Of a stretch of 64,000 nucleotides of DNA, positions 13,562 through 23,436 are shown in pieces. The notes under the pieces were generated by a model. That model was not told where the DNA came from and did not search any database. It was given only the letters and a program-made list of their open reading frames with translations. Made by a program: the position numbers and the translations under genes. Position 1 is the first letter of the stretch; each line of letters starts with the position of its first letter. This DNA is from Sphaerotilus sp. (GTDB lineage: Bacteria; Pseudomonadota; Gammaproteobacteria; Burkholderiales; Burkholderiaceae_C): the NCBI RefSeq assembly GCF_013299175.1, contig NZ_JAAFKF010000007.1:1-64000 (forward strand), in the 5' to 3' direction.

Positions 13562-14147
13562 CCAGCAGCAGTGCCGCCAGCACGCCGCAAACGGTGCCGC
13601 TGGCGTGGGCGAGCGGCGCGACCGCGATGTCCCAGCCGGGCGGCGTGACCAGCGTGTGCGCCCAGGCCCGCTCGCCCAGCACCTTGGCGCACAACCCCGC
13701 CAGCAGCAGCGCCCCGAGCACCCGCTCCCGCCGCAGCGGCGCCGTGCGCAGCAAGGCCACCGCTGCCACCGCCACACCGGCGTGCAGCACACCCGACAGC
13801 CCGCCGTAGCGCAGCAACGCCGGCTGCAGCAGCAAGCCCAGGTGCGTCAGCGGCCACGCCAGCCCCCAGGCCCAGGCGGCTTCGCGTGGCAGCCGCGCCA
13901 CCCCACCCAGCAGCAGCACGAGTGCCGCACCCGCCAGATTGGCCAGCAGATGCAGCCCGCTCAGGTGGACCCAGGCCGCGCTCCACCAACGCCACGGCTC
14001 GCTCCACGCCAGCGCCGGCACCCATGCCAGCACCAGCCGCGCCAGACCGGGCCGCAGCGCGACCCCCAGACTCGGCAGCACCAGCAGCAGCCCCACGCCC
14101 AGCCAGGCATGGTGCAGCGAGGGCCTCAGCCGAACACCGCGCGCCAC
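13509..14147 (-). CDS. rrtA: Rhombosortase-type rhomboid intramembrane serine protease
   Basis: [32 protein letters not shown] (GxSG nucleophile); [12 protein letters not shown]; small multi-TM protein. Confidence 0.7.
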   Translation of the reverse strand: MARGVRLRPSLHHAWLGVGLLLVLPSLGVALRPGLARLVLAWVPALAWSEPWRWWSAAWVHLSGLHLLANLAGAALVLLLGGVARLPREAAWAWGLAWPLTHLGLLLQPALLRYGGLSGVLHAGVAVAAVALLRTAPLRRERVLGALLLAGLCAKVLGERAWAHTLVTPPGWDIAVAPLAHASGTVCGVLAALLLVRSRPSTPAPPPGSSAG

Positions 14148-16891
14148 AGCGCCAGCACGGCGTCGCGGTGCGACCGCAGGGGACCGAGGTCCACCATGTC
14201 CACCTGCGTCGGGGCTTCGTCGAGCCGCGCCCGGTGCTGCACGCGGCGCAATTCACGGTAGGCATCGGCGGCGGCCACGCCCACGCCGGCGGACAGCAGC
14301 CCCGCCTGCTCGGCCCGCTGCAGCAGCGCGATGTTGCCGGCGTTGTCCTGCAGCGCCGGGTGCGCGGCGCTGTGGGCCAGCACCAGCCACTGCACGGCAA
14401 ACTCCGCGTCCATCATCCCGCCACGGCTGTGCTTCACGTCGAAGCGCGTCGGCCGCACGGCATGGGCGTCGCGCACCCGCTCGCGCATGGCAGCGATCTC
14501 GCGCTTCAGCGCCTCCAGATCCCGCGGCGCCGTCAGCACGGCACGCCGTGTCGCCTCGAACCGCTCGGCCAGCGCGGGCGCACCAGCGCACCAGCGCGCC
14601 CGCGTGATCGCCTGGTGTTCCCAGGTCCACGCCGTGTTGCTGCCACGGCCCTGCTGGTAACGCGCGAAGGCAGCGACCGACGTGACCAGCAGCCCGGCGT
14701 TGCCGTTCGGGCGCAGCGCGGTGTCGATCTCGTAGAGGGCGCCCGCCGCCGTGCGCAGGGACAGCCAGGTGATGAGCTTGCGGGCGAAGGCGGCGTAGAC
14801 CTCGCTGGCGCGGGTGTCCTCGTCGTCGTAGAGGAAGACGATGTCAAGGTCGCTGCCGTAACCAAGCTCTTTACCACCGAGCTTGCCGTAGGCGACCACG
14901 GCGAAGCAGGGCGTCTCGCGGTGACGGGTGCGCAGGTGGTGCCAGGCCCAGTGCAGCGTGCGCTCCAGCGTCGCATCGGCCAGCGCGGAGAGGTCGTCGG
15001 CGACCTGCTCGACGGTGATCTCGGCCTCGACATCGCGCACCAGCGTGCGGAACGTCTCGGCCTGGTGGGCGCGGCGCAGCGTGTCGAGCAGCGCCCCCTC
15101 GTCGGCCTCGCCAGCGCGTATCCAGGCCTGGTGGCGATCCTCCAGGTCGCGGGCATAGGCGGTGGCGTCAAACCGTTCGTGCATCAGCCGTGCGTCGGCC
15201 AGTTCGTCGATCACGCCGGGGTGCTGCATGAGGTAGCGCATCGGCCACCGCGCCAGTCCCAGCAGGTGCAGCAGCCGCCCCAGCACCTCGCCCCGCTCCG
15301 CCAGCAGCGCCAGATAGCTCTCGCGGCGCAGCAGCGGCTCCAGCCAGTCGATGAAGCGCAACAGCGCACCCTCACCCGCGCCTGCCGGCGCCAGCGCCAG
15401 CCGATGCGCCCGCAGCAGCAGCCGCACCAGCCGCGCGCGCCCCTCGTCGCGCAGCAGCGCCACCCGCGGCGACGCCACCAGCAGCCGCAGCCGCTCCGCC
15501 AGCGCCGCGGTCAGCTCGGGCGCCTGCGGCAATTGCTCCAGCGTCGGTGGTGCGCCGGTGCAGCGGCTGCAACTGCCCGTGCCTGCCCGCGCGGGGGTGC
15601 TGCGTCCTTCGTGCAGCAAGGCATCGAACTCGGTCGCCACCAGCTCGCGGTGGGTACACAAGGCGTCGAGCAGCTCGCAGGTGTCGGCAGTGCAGGCCGC
15701 CAGCCCCATCGAGGCCGCGATCCAGCGCAGATCGGCGTCCACCGTAGGCAGCAGGTGGGTCTGCTGGTCGTCGAGGTACTGGATGCGGTGCTCGATCCGG
15801 CGCAGGAAGGTGTAGGCCGCGGCCAGCTTGTCGGCCGTCTCGGGCGGGATCAGGCCGACACCGGCCAGCCGCTGCAGTGCCTTGGGCGTCGGGCGGGTGC
15901 GGATCTCGGGAAACTGACCACCACGCACCACCTGCAGCAACTGCACGATGAACTCGATCTCGCGGATGCCACCCCGCGAAAGCTTCACGTCGTTGGCGCG
16001 CTCGGGGCGGCCGGCGGCGCGCCGGTTGGCCTCGTCGCGCACCTTCTGGTGCAACTGGCGCAGGCCCTCGAAGACGCCGTAGTCGAGGTAGCGCCGGTAC
16101 ACGAACGGCGTCACCACCTCGCCCAGCGCCCGCGCCCGGCCCGACGCGATGGCGTCCTGCGGCGCGACGACCCGGCTCTTGAGCCACGCGAACCGCTCCC
16201 ACTCGCGCCCCTGCACCAGGAAATACTCTTCGAGCATCGCCAGACTCACCACGGGCGGGCCGGAGTTGCCGTTGGGCCGCAGCGCCAGATCGACACGGAA
16301 GACGAAGCCATCCTCGGTCACGTCGCCGATCAGCGCCCGCAGCGAGCGCGCCACCAGCGAGAAGTATTCGTGCGCCGACAGCACACCGCCCCCCTGCGGG
16401 CGCCCGACAGTCTGGCCATCCGCCTCGTAGACGTAGACCAGGTCGATGTCGGAGGACACGTTCAGCTCGCGCGCACCGAGCTTGCCCATGCCAACGATCC
16501 AGAAATCGATCGGGGCACCATCGGCGGTGCGCGGGGTGCCGTGCAGGGCGTCCTGCTCCGCGCGGGCGGCGGCCAGCGCAGCGTCGAGCGTCACTTCGGC
16601 CAGCTCGGTCATCGCGCGGGTGACGACCTCGACCTCGGCCTGCTGCTCGACATCCAGCACCACCAGCCGCTCCATCACCAACTGCCGCGTCAGCCGCAGC
16701 GCAGAGGCGAGGCTGCGGCCCCGCGCCAGCCAGGCGTCGAGCGTGGACTGGATGGTGTGCCGCTGCGGCGCGCCTTCGGCCAGCAGCGCCAGATCGGCAC
16801 CGCGCACCCGGCGCACCCGCTGCACGTAGCGGCTGTGGTCAGCACCGGCGGAGGTGACGGAGGTCACGGCCGTCTCGGAGGGGGTCTGCAT
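14126..16891 (-). CDS. glnE: Bifunctional [glutamine synthetase] adenylyltransferase/deadenylyltransferase
   Basis: MGKLGARELNVSSDIDLVYVYEADG; GGIREIEFIVQLLQVVRGG; AYGKLGGKELGYGSDLDIVFLYDD; start set at MQTPSETAV (16891). Confidence 0.96.
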   Translation of the reverse strand: MQTPSETAVTSVTSAGADHSRYVQRVRRVRGADLALLAEGAPQRHTIQSTLDAWLARGRSLASALRLTRQLVMERLVVLDVEQQAEVEVVTRAMTELAEVTLDAALAAARAEQDALHGTPRTADGAPIDFWIVGMGKLGARELNVSSDIDLVYVYEADGQTVGRPQGGGVLSAHEYFSLVARSLRALIGDVTEDGFVFRVDLALRPNGNSGPPVVSLAMLEEYFLVQGREWERFAWLKSRVVAPQDAIASGRARALGEVVTPFVYRRYLDYGVFEGLRQLHQKVRDEANRRAAGRPERANDVKLSRGGIREIEFIVQLLQVVRGGQFPEIRTRPTPKALQRLAGVGLIPPETADKLAAAYTFLRRIEHRIQYLDDQQTHLLPTVDADLRWIAASMGLAACTADTCELLDALCTHRELVATEFDALLHEGRSTPARAGTGSCSRCTGAPPTLEQLPQAPELTAALAERLRLLVASPRVALLRDEGRARLVRLLLRAHRLALAPAGAGEGALLRFIDWLEPLLRRESYLALLAERGEVLGRLLHLLGLARWPMRYLMQHPGVIDELADARLMHERFDATAYARDLEDRHQAWIRAGEADEGALLDTLRRAHQAETFRTLVRDVEAEITVEQVADDLSALADATLERTLHWAWHHLRTRHRETPCFAVVAYGKLGGKELGYGSDLDIVFLYDDEDTRASEVYAAFARKLITWLSLRTAAGALYEIDTALRPNGNAGLLVTSVAAFARYQQGRGSNTAWTWEHQAITRARWCAGAPALAERFEATRRAVLTAPRDLEALKREIAAMRERVRDAHAVRPTRFDVKHSRGGMMDAEFAVQWLVLAHSAAHPALQDNAGNIALLQRAEQAGLLSAGVGVAAADAYRELRRVQHRARLDEAPTQVDMVDLGPLRSHRDAVLALWRAVFG

Positions 16892-16958
16892 GGCATTCTT
16901 TCGGGTCTGTGCTAGCTTCGCTGTGTTCCGTTCACCGGCGCCTGGTTCGGCTGCATTC

Positions 16959-19900
16959 ATGCCTGTGGTTCCCTGGTCATCCGATCTGCTGCACTGGAGC
17001 CGGCGTGCCGGCGGGTTGCTGCTGCGCGTCGCATTCTGGAGCATGGCTGCCCTGGCTGCCCTGACGTTGACCGCGTGGCTGATCCTGCAGTGGGGGATTT
17101 TGCCGCGCCTGGCGCATTGGAAACCTGAGCTGCAAGCCTGGGCGAGCCACTCGCTGGGGCTGGAGGTGCGGCTGGGCGGGCTGCAGGTCACGGGCAATGC
17201 GTGGGCGCCGGTGGTGACGCTGCACGACCTGCGCCTGGTCGATGCACGGGGACAGGAGGCGCTGCGCCTGGCGCGGGTCGAGGCCGTGATCACGCCCGGT
17301 TCGCTCTTGCCGCGTTCGCCCACGCGCTGGCTACCGCATGTGCAGCGGCTGGCCTTCGACGCGCTGCACCTGGCGGTGCGCCGCGACGTGCGCGGACGGG
17401 TGTTCCTCGCCGGTCTGCCGCTGGAGCGCACCGACGCGGTGGACGGTGGCGGACAGGTGGCCGACTGGCTCTTCAGCCAGTCCGAGATCCGGCTGCACGG
17501 GGCCAGCCTGTCGTGGCAGGACGAGCAGCGCGGTGCAGAGCCGCTGGTGCTGACGGGCGTGGACCTGGACCTGCGCAACCCGCTGGGCCGCCACGTCCTC
17601 CACCTGAGCGCCACGCCGCCGCAGGGCTGGGGCAGCCGCTTCACCGTCAGCGCCGAGATGACCCACCCGCTGCGCACGCTGCTGTCGATGGCCGGGCTGC
17701 AGCACCCCGGCGACTGGCGCCAGTGGGAGGGCGCCGTGCAGGCCGACTGGCCGCTGGTCGATGTGAGCCAGTTGCGTCGGCATGTGGATCTGCCGTTCGA
17801 CCTGCTGGAAGGCCGTGGCCGCCTGGCCACCCGCATCGACGTGGCACAGGGCCGCCTGTCCGGCGCCACCGCGGACCTGCAGTTGCAGGCGGTCACGCTG
17901 CGGGTCGCCAAGGGGCTGCCGCCGGTGGCGCTGCGGCGCATTGCCGGGCAACTGGAGGTGCGCCATGGCGACCAGGGCAGCGTGGTGCGGGCGCACCAGC
18001 TCTCGTTCCAGTCACAGCCACCTGCCGACGCCACGGCCACCACCGCCACCCCCGACCCGAGCGCATGGCCCGCCACCGACCTGGAGCTGACCCTGCGCGG
18101 CGCTCCCGGCGCGTGGACGGGTGGCACGTTCACGGCATCACTGGTCGATCTGGGCTTGCTGGCGCAGTCGGCGGCGCATGTGCCGCTGGCCGAGCCGGTG
18201 CGGCGGCTGCTGGACGCCACCCGCCCGCGCGGCCAGGTGCGCCAGCTCGCCTGCGAATGGACCGGCGACGTGGAGCGCCCCGACCACTGGCGCGCCCGCG
18301 GTGCGGCCGATGCGCTGCAACTGGCGGCAGCCCCCGTCACCGCCGCCCTCACCGCGACCGCCACGCCGGGTCGCCCCGGCCTGCGCGGCGGCCACGTGCG
18401 CTTCGACGCCACGGACCTCGGCGGCCAGGCCGATCTGCGCATCCATGCGGGCGAACTCGACTTCCCCGGCGTGTTCGAACAGCCCCGCGTCGCGCTCGAC
18501 CACCTGCAGGCCGACGTGCGCTGGCAACTGCACCGCCCGCGCAATGCAGCGCCGGGTACGCGCCCGGCCATCGAGGTCGCGGTGCGACACGCCGTCTTTG
18601 CCAACGCCGACGGGGACGGCGCGTTCTCCGGTCACTGGCGCAGCGGCCCGCCGGGTGGTCCGACCTTCGGCCGCAGTGGCTGGCTGCCCGGCACGCTGGA
18701 CCTCGACGCCACCGTCCACCAGCTCCGCGCCGACCGCATCCACCGCTACCTGCCGCTGGGTCTGGCGGCCTCGGTGCGCGACTACGTGCGGGCCGCGGTG
18801 CTGAGCGGATCGGCGCAGAACGTGCGCGCACGGGTACGCGGTCCCGTGCTCGACTTTCCCTACCCGGCGCCGGAGCAGGGCGAGTTCGCCCTCGGCGGCC
18901 ACTTCGAGGGCGTCACCCTCGACGCCGTGCCCGGCAGCGCCTGGCCGCACTGGACCGATGGCGCCGGCCAGCTCGTCATCGACGGCCAGCGCCTGCGGCT
19001 GCTGCAGACCCGTGCGCGGCTCGGCCAGACCGGCGGTGGTCGCTTCGCGCTGGAGGCGATCGAGGGCAGCATCGACAACCTCGGCCACGACCCCGTGCTG
19101 CACCTGCGCGGCCACGGCCACGGTCCCGTCACCGACACGCTGCACTACCTGCGCACCAGCCCGATCGACGGGTGGCTGGACCACGCCTTCGCGCCCGCCC
19201 AGGGCGATGGACTCGCCCGGCTGGCACTGCAACTCGCCGTGCCGCTGCAGCGGGCCGGGGACACCACCGTGCAGGGCCACGTCGATCTGGCCGACACGCG
19301 GCTGCAGATGCGCCCGGACACACCCGCGCTCGACCACCTGCAAGCACAGCTCGACTTCACCGAACACAGTTTCCGGCTCTCGCAGGGCGTGGCCCAGGTG
19401 GCGGGCGGCCCGCTCGCCTTCGAGGGGCACCTGGACGACACCGGCGTGCTGCGTTTCGCCGGCCATGGCAGCGCGACCGCACAGGGCCTGCGCACGCTCG
19501 ACACGGTCGCCCCTGTCGCACGGCTGGCGCACGCATTCGATGGACAAGCCGACTACCGGCTCCAGCTCGACCTCACCCCGGGTGGTCCGACCGTGCAGGT
19601 GGACAGCGACCTCACCGGGCTGACCAGCCGCCTGCCTGCGCCGCTGCGCAAGCCGGCGGCGCAGGCCCTGCCGCTGCGGGTGCGCCTCGCACCGCAGGCC
19701 AACCCGGCACACACCGGGCTGCAGATCGACGCAGGCACGGCCGCAGCACCGGTGCTCCACACCCGGCTGCTGTTCGAGGGCGATCACGGCGATCGGCTGC
19801 TGGGCGGGCGGGTGCAGGTGGGCGCAGCCGATGGCCTGCCGTGGCCGGACAGCGGACTCGGCGTCAGTGTCGTGCTGCCGCGCTTGTCGCTGGACGCGTG

Positions 19901-21128
19901 GCAAGGCTGGCTGGAACAGCAGAGCCAGCCGGCGACCGCGGGCGCGGACAGTGGGCTGGCCGCCGTGCTGCGCCAGGTGCGCCTGCAGGTGGCGGACCTC
20001 ACGCTGCACGGCCACCGCCTGACCGGCGTCCGCGCCCAGCTCCAGCAGACCGGCACGCCCGCTGCCCCGGTCTGGAGCGGTGCCGTAGAAACCGACCAGT
20101 TCGCCGGGCAGCTCACGCGGCGGACGGGCGCGGTGCAGGTGCGGCTCGGGCGTCTGGCGCTGCCGCTGCCCATCGATCCACTGGCCGAGGCGGGCGTCCA
20201 CCGCCCGGCCAGCGCGGAGCCGCTGCCCGCGCTCGACGTGGTGGTCGATGACCTCGTGGTGGGGGAGCGCCACCTCGGCCGACTCGCCTTGCAGGGTGGC
20301 CCCGCCCCGGCGGCTCGGTTGCCCACCACGGCGACCGGGGAATGGCACCTGCAGCAGTTCTCGCTCACGCGTCCCGAAGCGCGGCTGCAGGCGGTGGGCC
20401 AGTGGAACCCCGCCGACCCGGACACCTCCGCCCACGCCGCCACCGATGCAGGTCCGGGCACCAGCCGCCTGACCTTCCGGCTGGAGGTGGACGACGGCGG
20501 GCGGTGGCTCGACCAACTGGGCTGGCCCGGCACGCTGCGCGGCGGGCGCGGCCAGATCGGCGGACAGCTCCACTGGCCCGGCCCGCCCACCGCGCTGGCG
20601 CTGGCGCAACTGGGCGGCGCGGTGCGGCTGGACTTCGCTGGTGGCCAGTGGCTGCAGGCCGATCCCGGTGGTGCTGGCCGCCTGCTGGGCGTGCTCAACC
20701 TGCAATCGCTGACGCGGCGGCTCTCGCTCGACTTCCGCGATCTCTACCAGCAGGGCTTCAGCTTCGACCACCTCGACGGCGACGTGCAGATCCAGCGCGG
20801 CCAGGCCCGCACGCACAACCTGCGGGTGCGCAGCGTGCAGGCCATGGTGCTCGCCGAGGGCAGCACCAGCCTGGGCAGCGCCACGCAGGACGTGCGGGTC
20901 TGGGTGGTGCCGGACCTCAACGCCGGGGCGGCCTCGCTGGCCTATGCCGTGGTGAACCCGGTGGTGGGGCTGGGCACGCTGGTGACCCAGTGGCTGCTGC
21001 AGCGCCCGCTCGCCGAAGCCGCCACCCGCGAATTCCACATCACCGGCCACTGGGACACGCCACTGGTCACGCCCATCGACCGCACCCAAGACGCCCATCC
21101 CCTGCCCCGAAAGGACCAGATGCCATGA
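16959..21128 (+). CDS. yhdP: YhdP family (TIGR02099-like, AsmA-like) envelope protein
   Basis: About 1390 aa; N-terminal TM; VRLGGLQVTGNAWAPVVTLHDLRL; C-terminal RLLGVLNLQSLTRRLSLDFRDLYQQGFSFDHLDGDVQI...VVNPVVGLGTLVTQWLLQRPL. Confidence 0.9.
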   Translation: MPVVPWSSDLLHWSRRAGGLLLRVAFWSMAALAALTLTAWLILQWGILPRLAHWKPELQAWASHSLGLEVRLGGLQVTGNAWAPVVTLHDLRLVDARGQEALRLARVEAVITPGSLLPRSPTRWLPHVQRLAFDALHLAVRRDVRGRVFLAGLPLERTDAVDGGGQVADWLFSQSEIRLHGASLSWQDEQRGAEPLVLTGVDLDLRNPLGRHVLHLSATPPQGWGSRFTVSAEMTHPLRTLLSMAGLQHPGDWRQWEGAVQADWPLVDVSQLRRHVDLPFDLLEGRGRLATRIDVAQGRLSGATADLQLQAVTLRVAKGLPPVALRRIAGQLEVRHGDQGSVVRAHQLSFQSQPPADATATTATPDPSAWPATDLELTLRGAPGAWTGGTFTASLVDLGLLAQSAAHVPLAEPVRRLLDATRPRGQVRQLACEWTGDVERPDHWRARGAADALQLAAAPVTAALTATATPGRPGLRGGHVRFDATDLGGQADLRIHAGELDFPGVFEQPRVALDHLQADVRWQLHRPRNAAPGTRPAIEVAVRHAVFANADGDGAFSGHWRSGPPGGPTFGRSGWLPGTLDLDATVHQLRADRIHRYLPLGLAASVRDYVRAAVLSGSAQNVRARVRGPVLDFPYPAPEQGEFALGGHFEGVTLDAVPGSAWPHWTDGAGQLVIDGQRLRLLQTRARLGQTGGGRFALEAIEGSIDNLGHDPVLHLRGHGHGPVTDTLHYLRTSPIDGWLDHAFAPAQGDGLARLALQLAVPLQRAGDTTVQGHVDLADTRLQMRPDTPALDHLQAQLDFTEHSFRLSQGVAQVAGGPLAFEGHLDDTGVLRFAGHGSATAQGLRTLDTVAPVARLAHAFDGQADYRLQLDLTPGGPTVQVDSDLTGLTSRLPAPLRKPAAQALPLRVRLAPQANPAHTGLQIDAGTAAAPVLHTRLLFEGDHGDRLLGGRVQVGAADGLPWPDSGLGVSVVLPRLSLDAWQGWLEQQSQPATAGADSGLAAVLRQVRLQVADLTLHGHRLTGVRAQLQQTGTPAAPVWSGAVETDQFAGQLTRRTGAVQVRLGRLALPLPIDPLAEAGVHRPASAEPLPALDVVVDDLVVGERHLGRLALQGGPAPAARLPTTATGEWHLQQFSLTRPEARLQAVGQWNPADPDTSAHAATDAGPGTSRLTFRLEVDDGGRWLDQLGWPGTLRGGRGQIGGQLHWPGPPTALALAQLGGAVRLDFAGGQWLQADPGGAGRLLGVLNLQSLTRRLSLDFRDLYQQGFSFDHLDGDVQIQRGQARTHNLRVRSVQAMVLAEGSTSLGSATQDVRVWVVPDLNAGAASLAYAVVNPVVGLGTLVTQWLLQRPLAEAATREFHITGHWDTPLVTPIDRTQDAHPLPRKDQMP

Positions 21129-21943
21129 AAGTCGCCGCCATCCAGATGGTCTCGTCGCCCCGGATCGGCGACAACCTCGCCCGCGCCACCGAACTCGTCA
21201 CCCACGCCGCGCAGCAGGGGGCAGAGCTGGTCGTGTTGCCCGAATACTTCTGCCTGATGGGATGGCAGGACCGCGACAAGCTGGCCGTGGCCGAGCCACC
21301 CGGACACGGCCCGGTCCAGGCCACGCTGGCGGCACTCGCCCGCACGCTGGGGGTGTGGCTGGTGGGCGGCACGCTGCCGATGGCCCTGGATGGCGACCCT
21401 GAACACGCCGCCAACACCTCGCTGGTCCACGGGCCGGACGGTGCGCTCGCGGCCCGCTACGACAAGATCCACCTGTTCCGCTACGACGACGGCGAGCGCC
21501 GCTACGACGAGGCCGCCACCCTGCGGCCGGGCGCGGAGCCGGTGGCTTTCGATGCGGTGGCGCGCGACGGTGGGGTCCACCGGGTGGGGTTGTCGGTCTG
21601 CTATGACCTGCGGTTTCCGGAGCTGTATCGGCGCCTGATGCAGCCACCGTGCAGCGTGCTGGTGGTGCCGGCCGCCTTCACCTGGCCGACCGGGCAGGCG
21701 CATTGGGCGCTGCTGCTGCGCGCCCGGGCGGTGGAAAACCAGTGCTACGTCATCGCCAGCGCCCAGGGCGGACACCACGAAAACGGCCGGCGCACCTGGG
21801 GGCACTCGATGGTCGTGGACCCGTGGGGAACCGTGCTGGCCGAGCTGGACGAGGGCGAGGGCGTCGTGCTGGCCGAGATGGACCCGGTGCTGCTGGACCG
21901 TGTGCGCCGGCAACTGCCGGCGCTGCAGCACCGGCGGCTCTGA
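21125..21943 (+). CDS. Carbon-nitrogen hydrolase (nitrilase/omega-amidase-like)
   Basis: MKVAAIQMVSSPRIGDNLARA; LVVLPEYF (Glu); YDKIHLFRYD (Lys); GLSVCYDLRFPELYR (Cys). Confidence 0.93.
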   Translation: MKVAAIQMVSSPRIGDNLARATELVTHAAQQGAELVVLPEYFCLMGWQDRDKLAVAEPPGHGPVQATLAALARTLGVWLVGGTLPMALDGDPEHAANTSLVHGPDGALAARYDKIHLFRYDDGERRYDEAATLRPGAEPVAFDAVARDGGVHRVGLSVCYDLRFPELYRRLMQPPCSVLVVPAAFTWPTGQAHWALLLRARAVENQCYVIASAQGGHHENGRRTWGHSMVVDPWGTVLAELDEGEGVVLAEMDPVLLDRVRRQLPALQHRRL

Positions 21944-21964
21944 GCCAGTGGCGCTCGGGGGCGC

Positions 21965-23230
21965 TCAGGTCGCGTTCAGGCCCAGCCGGTTGCGCACCCA
22001 GCGGCCACTGCCCTTGCACTTCAGCGCCAGCCAGTCGGCGGTCATCTGCACCGGTGGCCCCATGTCGCCCAGGTCGAACGCGCGGTACACCATGCCCGGC
22101 CGCAGCACCGAGCGCAGGTACGCGCCCCAACCGATGCGGCCCTCGCGCGCCAGCGTGCGGAAGGCGCGGAAGTCGGCCTTGGCATTCAGATAGCGCACGC
22201 CGACACGCCACTCGGCCGGTGCCGCCACGGCCACCGGCCCGCCACACACCTCGTTGTAGACCCGCCACGGCAGGTTGAACCCGGCGCGCGTCAACAGCAG
22301 GCTGTTGCAGCTCAGGCGCGGATTGACCTCCAGCAGCATGAACTGGCCCGTGCAGGCATCGCGCTTGAAGTTCATCACCACCATGCCGCGCAGCTTGAGC
22401 ATGGCCAGGATGTCGCGGGACTCGGACTCCAGGTCCGGCACCGAGACGGTTTCGACGTGGCAGCCCGTGCCGACCTGGACGGGAAAAGTGCGCCACTTGC
22501 GGGTCGTCGCCACCTGCTCGATCTCGCCGTCGCGGCGTATCCAGGCATGGACGCTGTAGTGCAGGTCGTCGCTGCCCGGCACGTAGTCCTGCACGACCAC
22601 CTCCAGTCCGTGCGGCGCAATCCGGCAGCACACGCGCATCAGCTCGTCCGGCGTGTCGATCACCAGGGCCTTGGCGCGGGCGATGGCCGGGTCGAGTCCG
22701 GGGCGCTGCCAGGCGGTCGGATGCGCGGGCTTGAGCACGACCGGGTAGTCCACCACGCGGCTGAGGGCTTCGACGTCCTGGAGCGTGCGCGGGGCGTGCG
22801 TGACCGGCACAGGCAGTCGCAGCGCCTGCGCCAGCGCGGCAAAACGGCGCTTGTCCATCATGCGGTTCACCGTGTCGGGCGACGCCGAGACCCACAGCGC
22901 AGTACCGACCAGATCGGCGTGCAGGGCCACCAGGGCGCGCAGGTCGGTGTCGGCGGTGGGAAACACCGGCAGCGCCTGCCCGTGGCGCACCCGCAGCTCG
23001 CGCAGCACGCGCAGCAGGTGCTCGGGACGGCGCGTGAAGTTGCGGGCGCAGATGTATTCGATGCAGTGGCGCGAGTAGCCCGAGGGCGGAAACTCGTATT
23101 CGCCGATGACGATCACCGGCACCCCTTGCTCGCCCAGGGAGCGCACCAGGTTCAGATCGGCACCTTGGGCGCCGAGGCAGGCCAGGACGACCGCGGGGCG
23201 TTGTGCAGGGGGGTGGTCAGCAGCGTTCAT
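21965..23230 (-). CDS. ATP-grasp domain carboxylate-amine ligase-like protein (paralog A)
   Basis: PAVVLACLGAQGADLNLVRSLGEQGVPVIVIGEYE; YPVVLKPAHP; VVVQDYVPGSDDLHYSVHAWI; GQFMLLEVNPRLSCNSLL. Confidence 0.85.
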   Translation of the reverse strand: MNAADHPPAQRPAVVLACLGAQGADLNLVRSLGEQGVPVIVIGEYEFPPSGYSRHCIEYICARNFTRRPEHLLRVLRELRVRHGQALPVFPTADTDLRALVALHADLVGTALWVSASPDTVNRMMDKRRFAALAQALRLPVPVTHAPRTLQDVEALSRVVDYPVVLKPAHPTAWQRPGLDPAIARAKALVIDTPDELMRVCCRIAPHGLEVVVQDYVPGSDDLHYSVHAWIRRDGEIEQVATTRKWRTFPVQVGTGCHVETVSVPDLESESRDILAMLKLRGMVVMNFKRDACTGQFMLLEVNPRLSCNSLLLTRAGFNLPWRVYNEVCGGPVAVAAPAEWRVGVRYLNAKADFRAFRTLAREGRIGWGAYLRSVLRPGMVYRAFDLGDMGPPVQMTADWLALKCKGSGRWVRNRLGLNAT

Positions 23231-23436
23231 GTGGGGAGGAGGTCCGCTCTAAAAGGCGTTGACTGGAGATGCCTGAAACTTGATCGCATTTTCAGCGGAT
23301 CAGATCCCCTATCGGCGGGCCACCCCTCCCCGCCAACAGGGGGGGCGGACACCCGCCCGCGCAATCCGCACGGTCATCCTGCGCGTGCCGATCGGTACCC
23401 GGAACCACACGGCAGCCAGGCGGCATCAACGCGGCA

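Noticed and set aside
11654-13792. 712-aa minus-strand ORF opposite kup
   Set aside because: His/Gln/Arg/Asp-rich antisense translation; kup on the other strand is clear
16892-18604. N-terminal extension of glnE to 18604
   Set aside because: Low-complexity sequence antisense to yhdP; GlnE homology begins near 16891
17201-20251. 1016-aa alternate-frame ORF within yhdP
   Set aside because: Arg/Ala/Pro-rich off-frame translation overlapping the conserved YhdP frame
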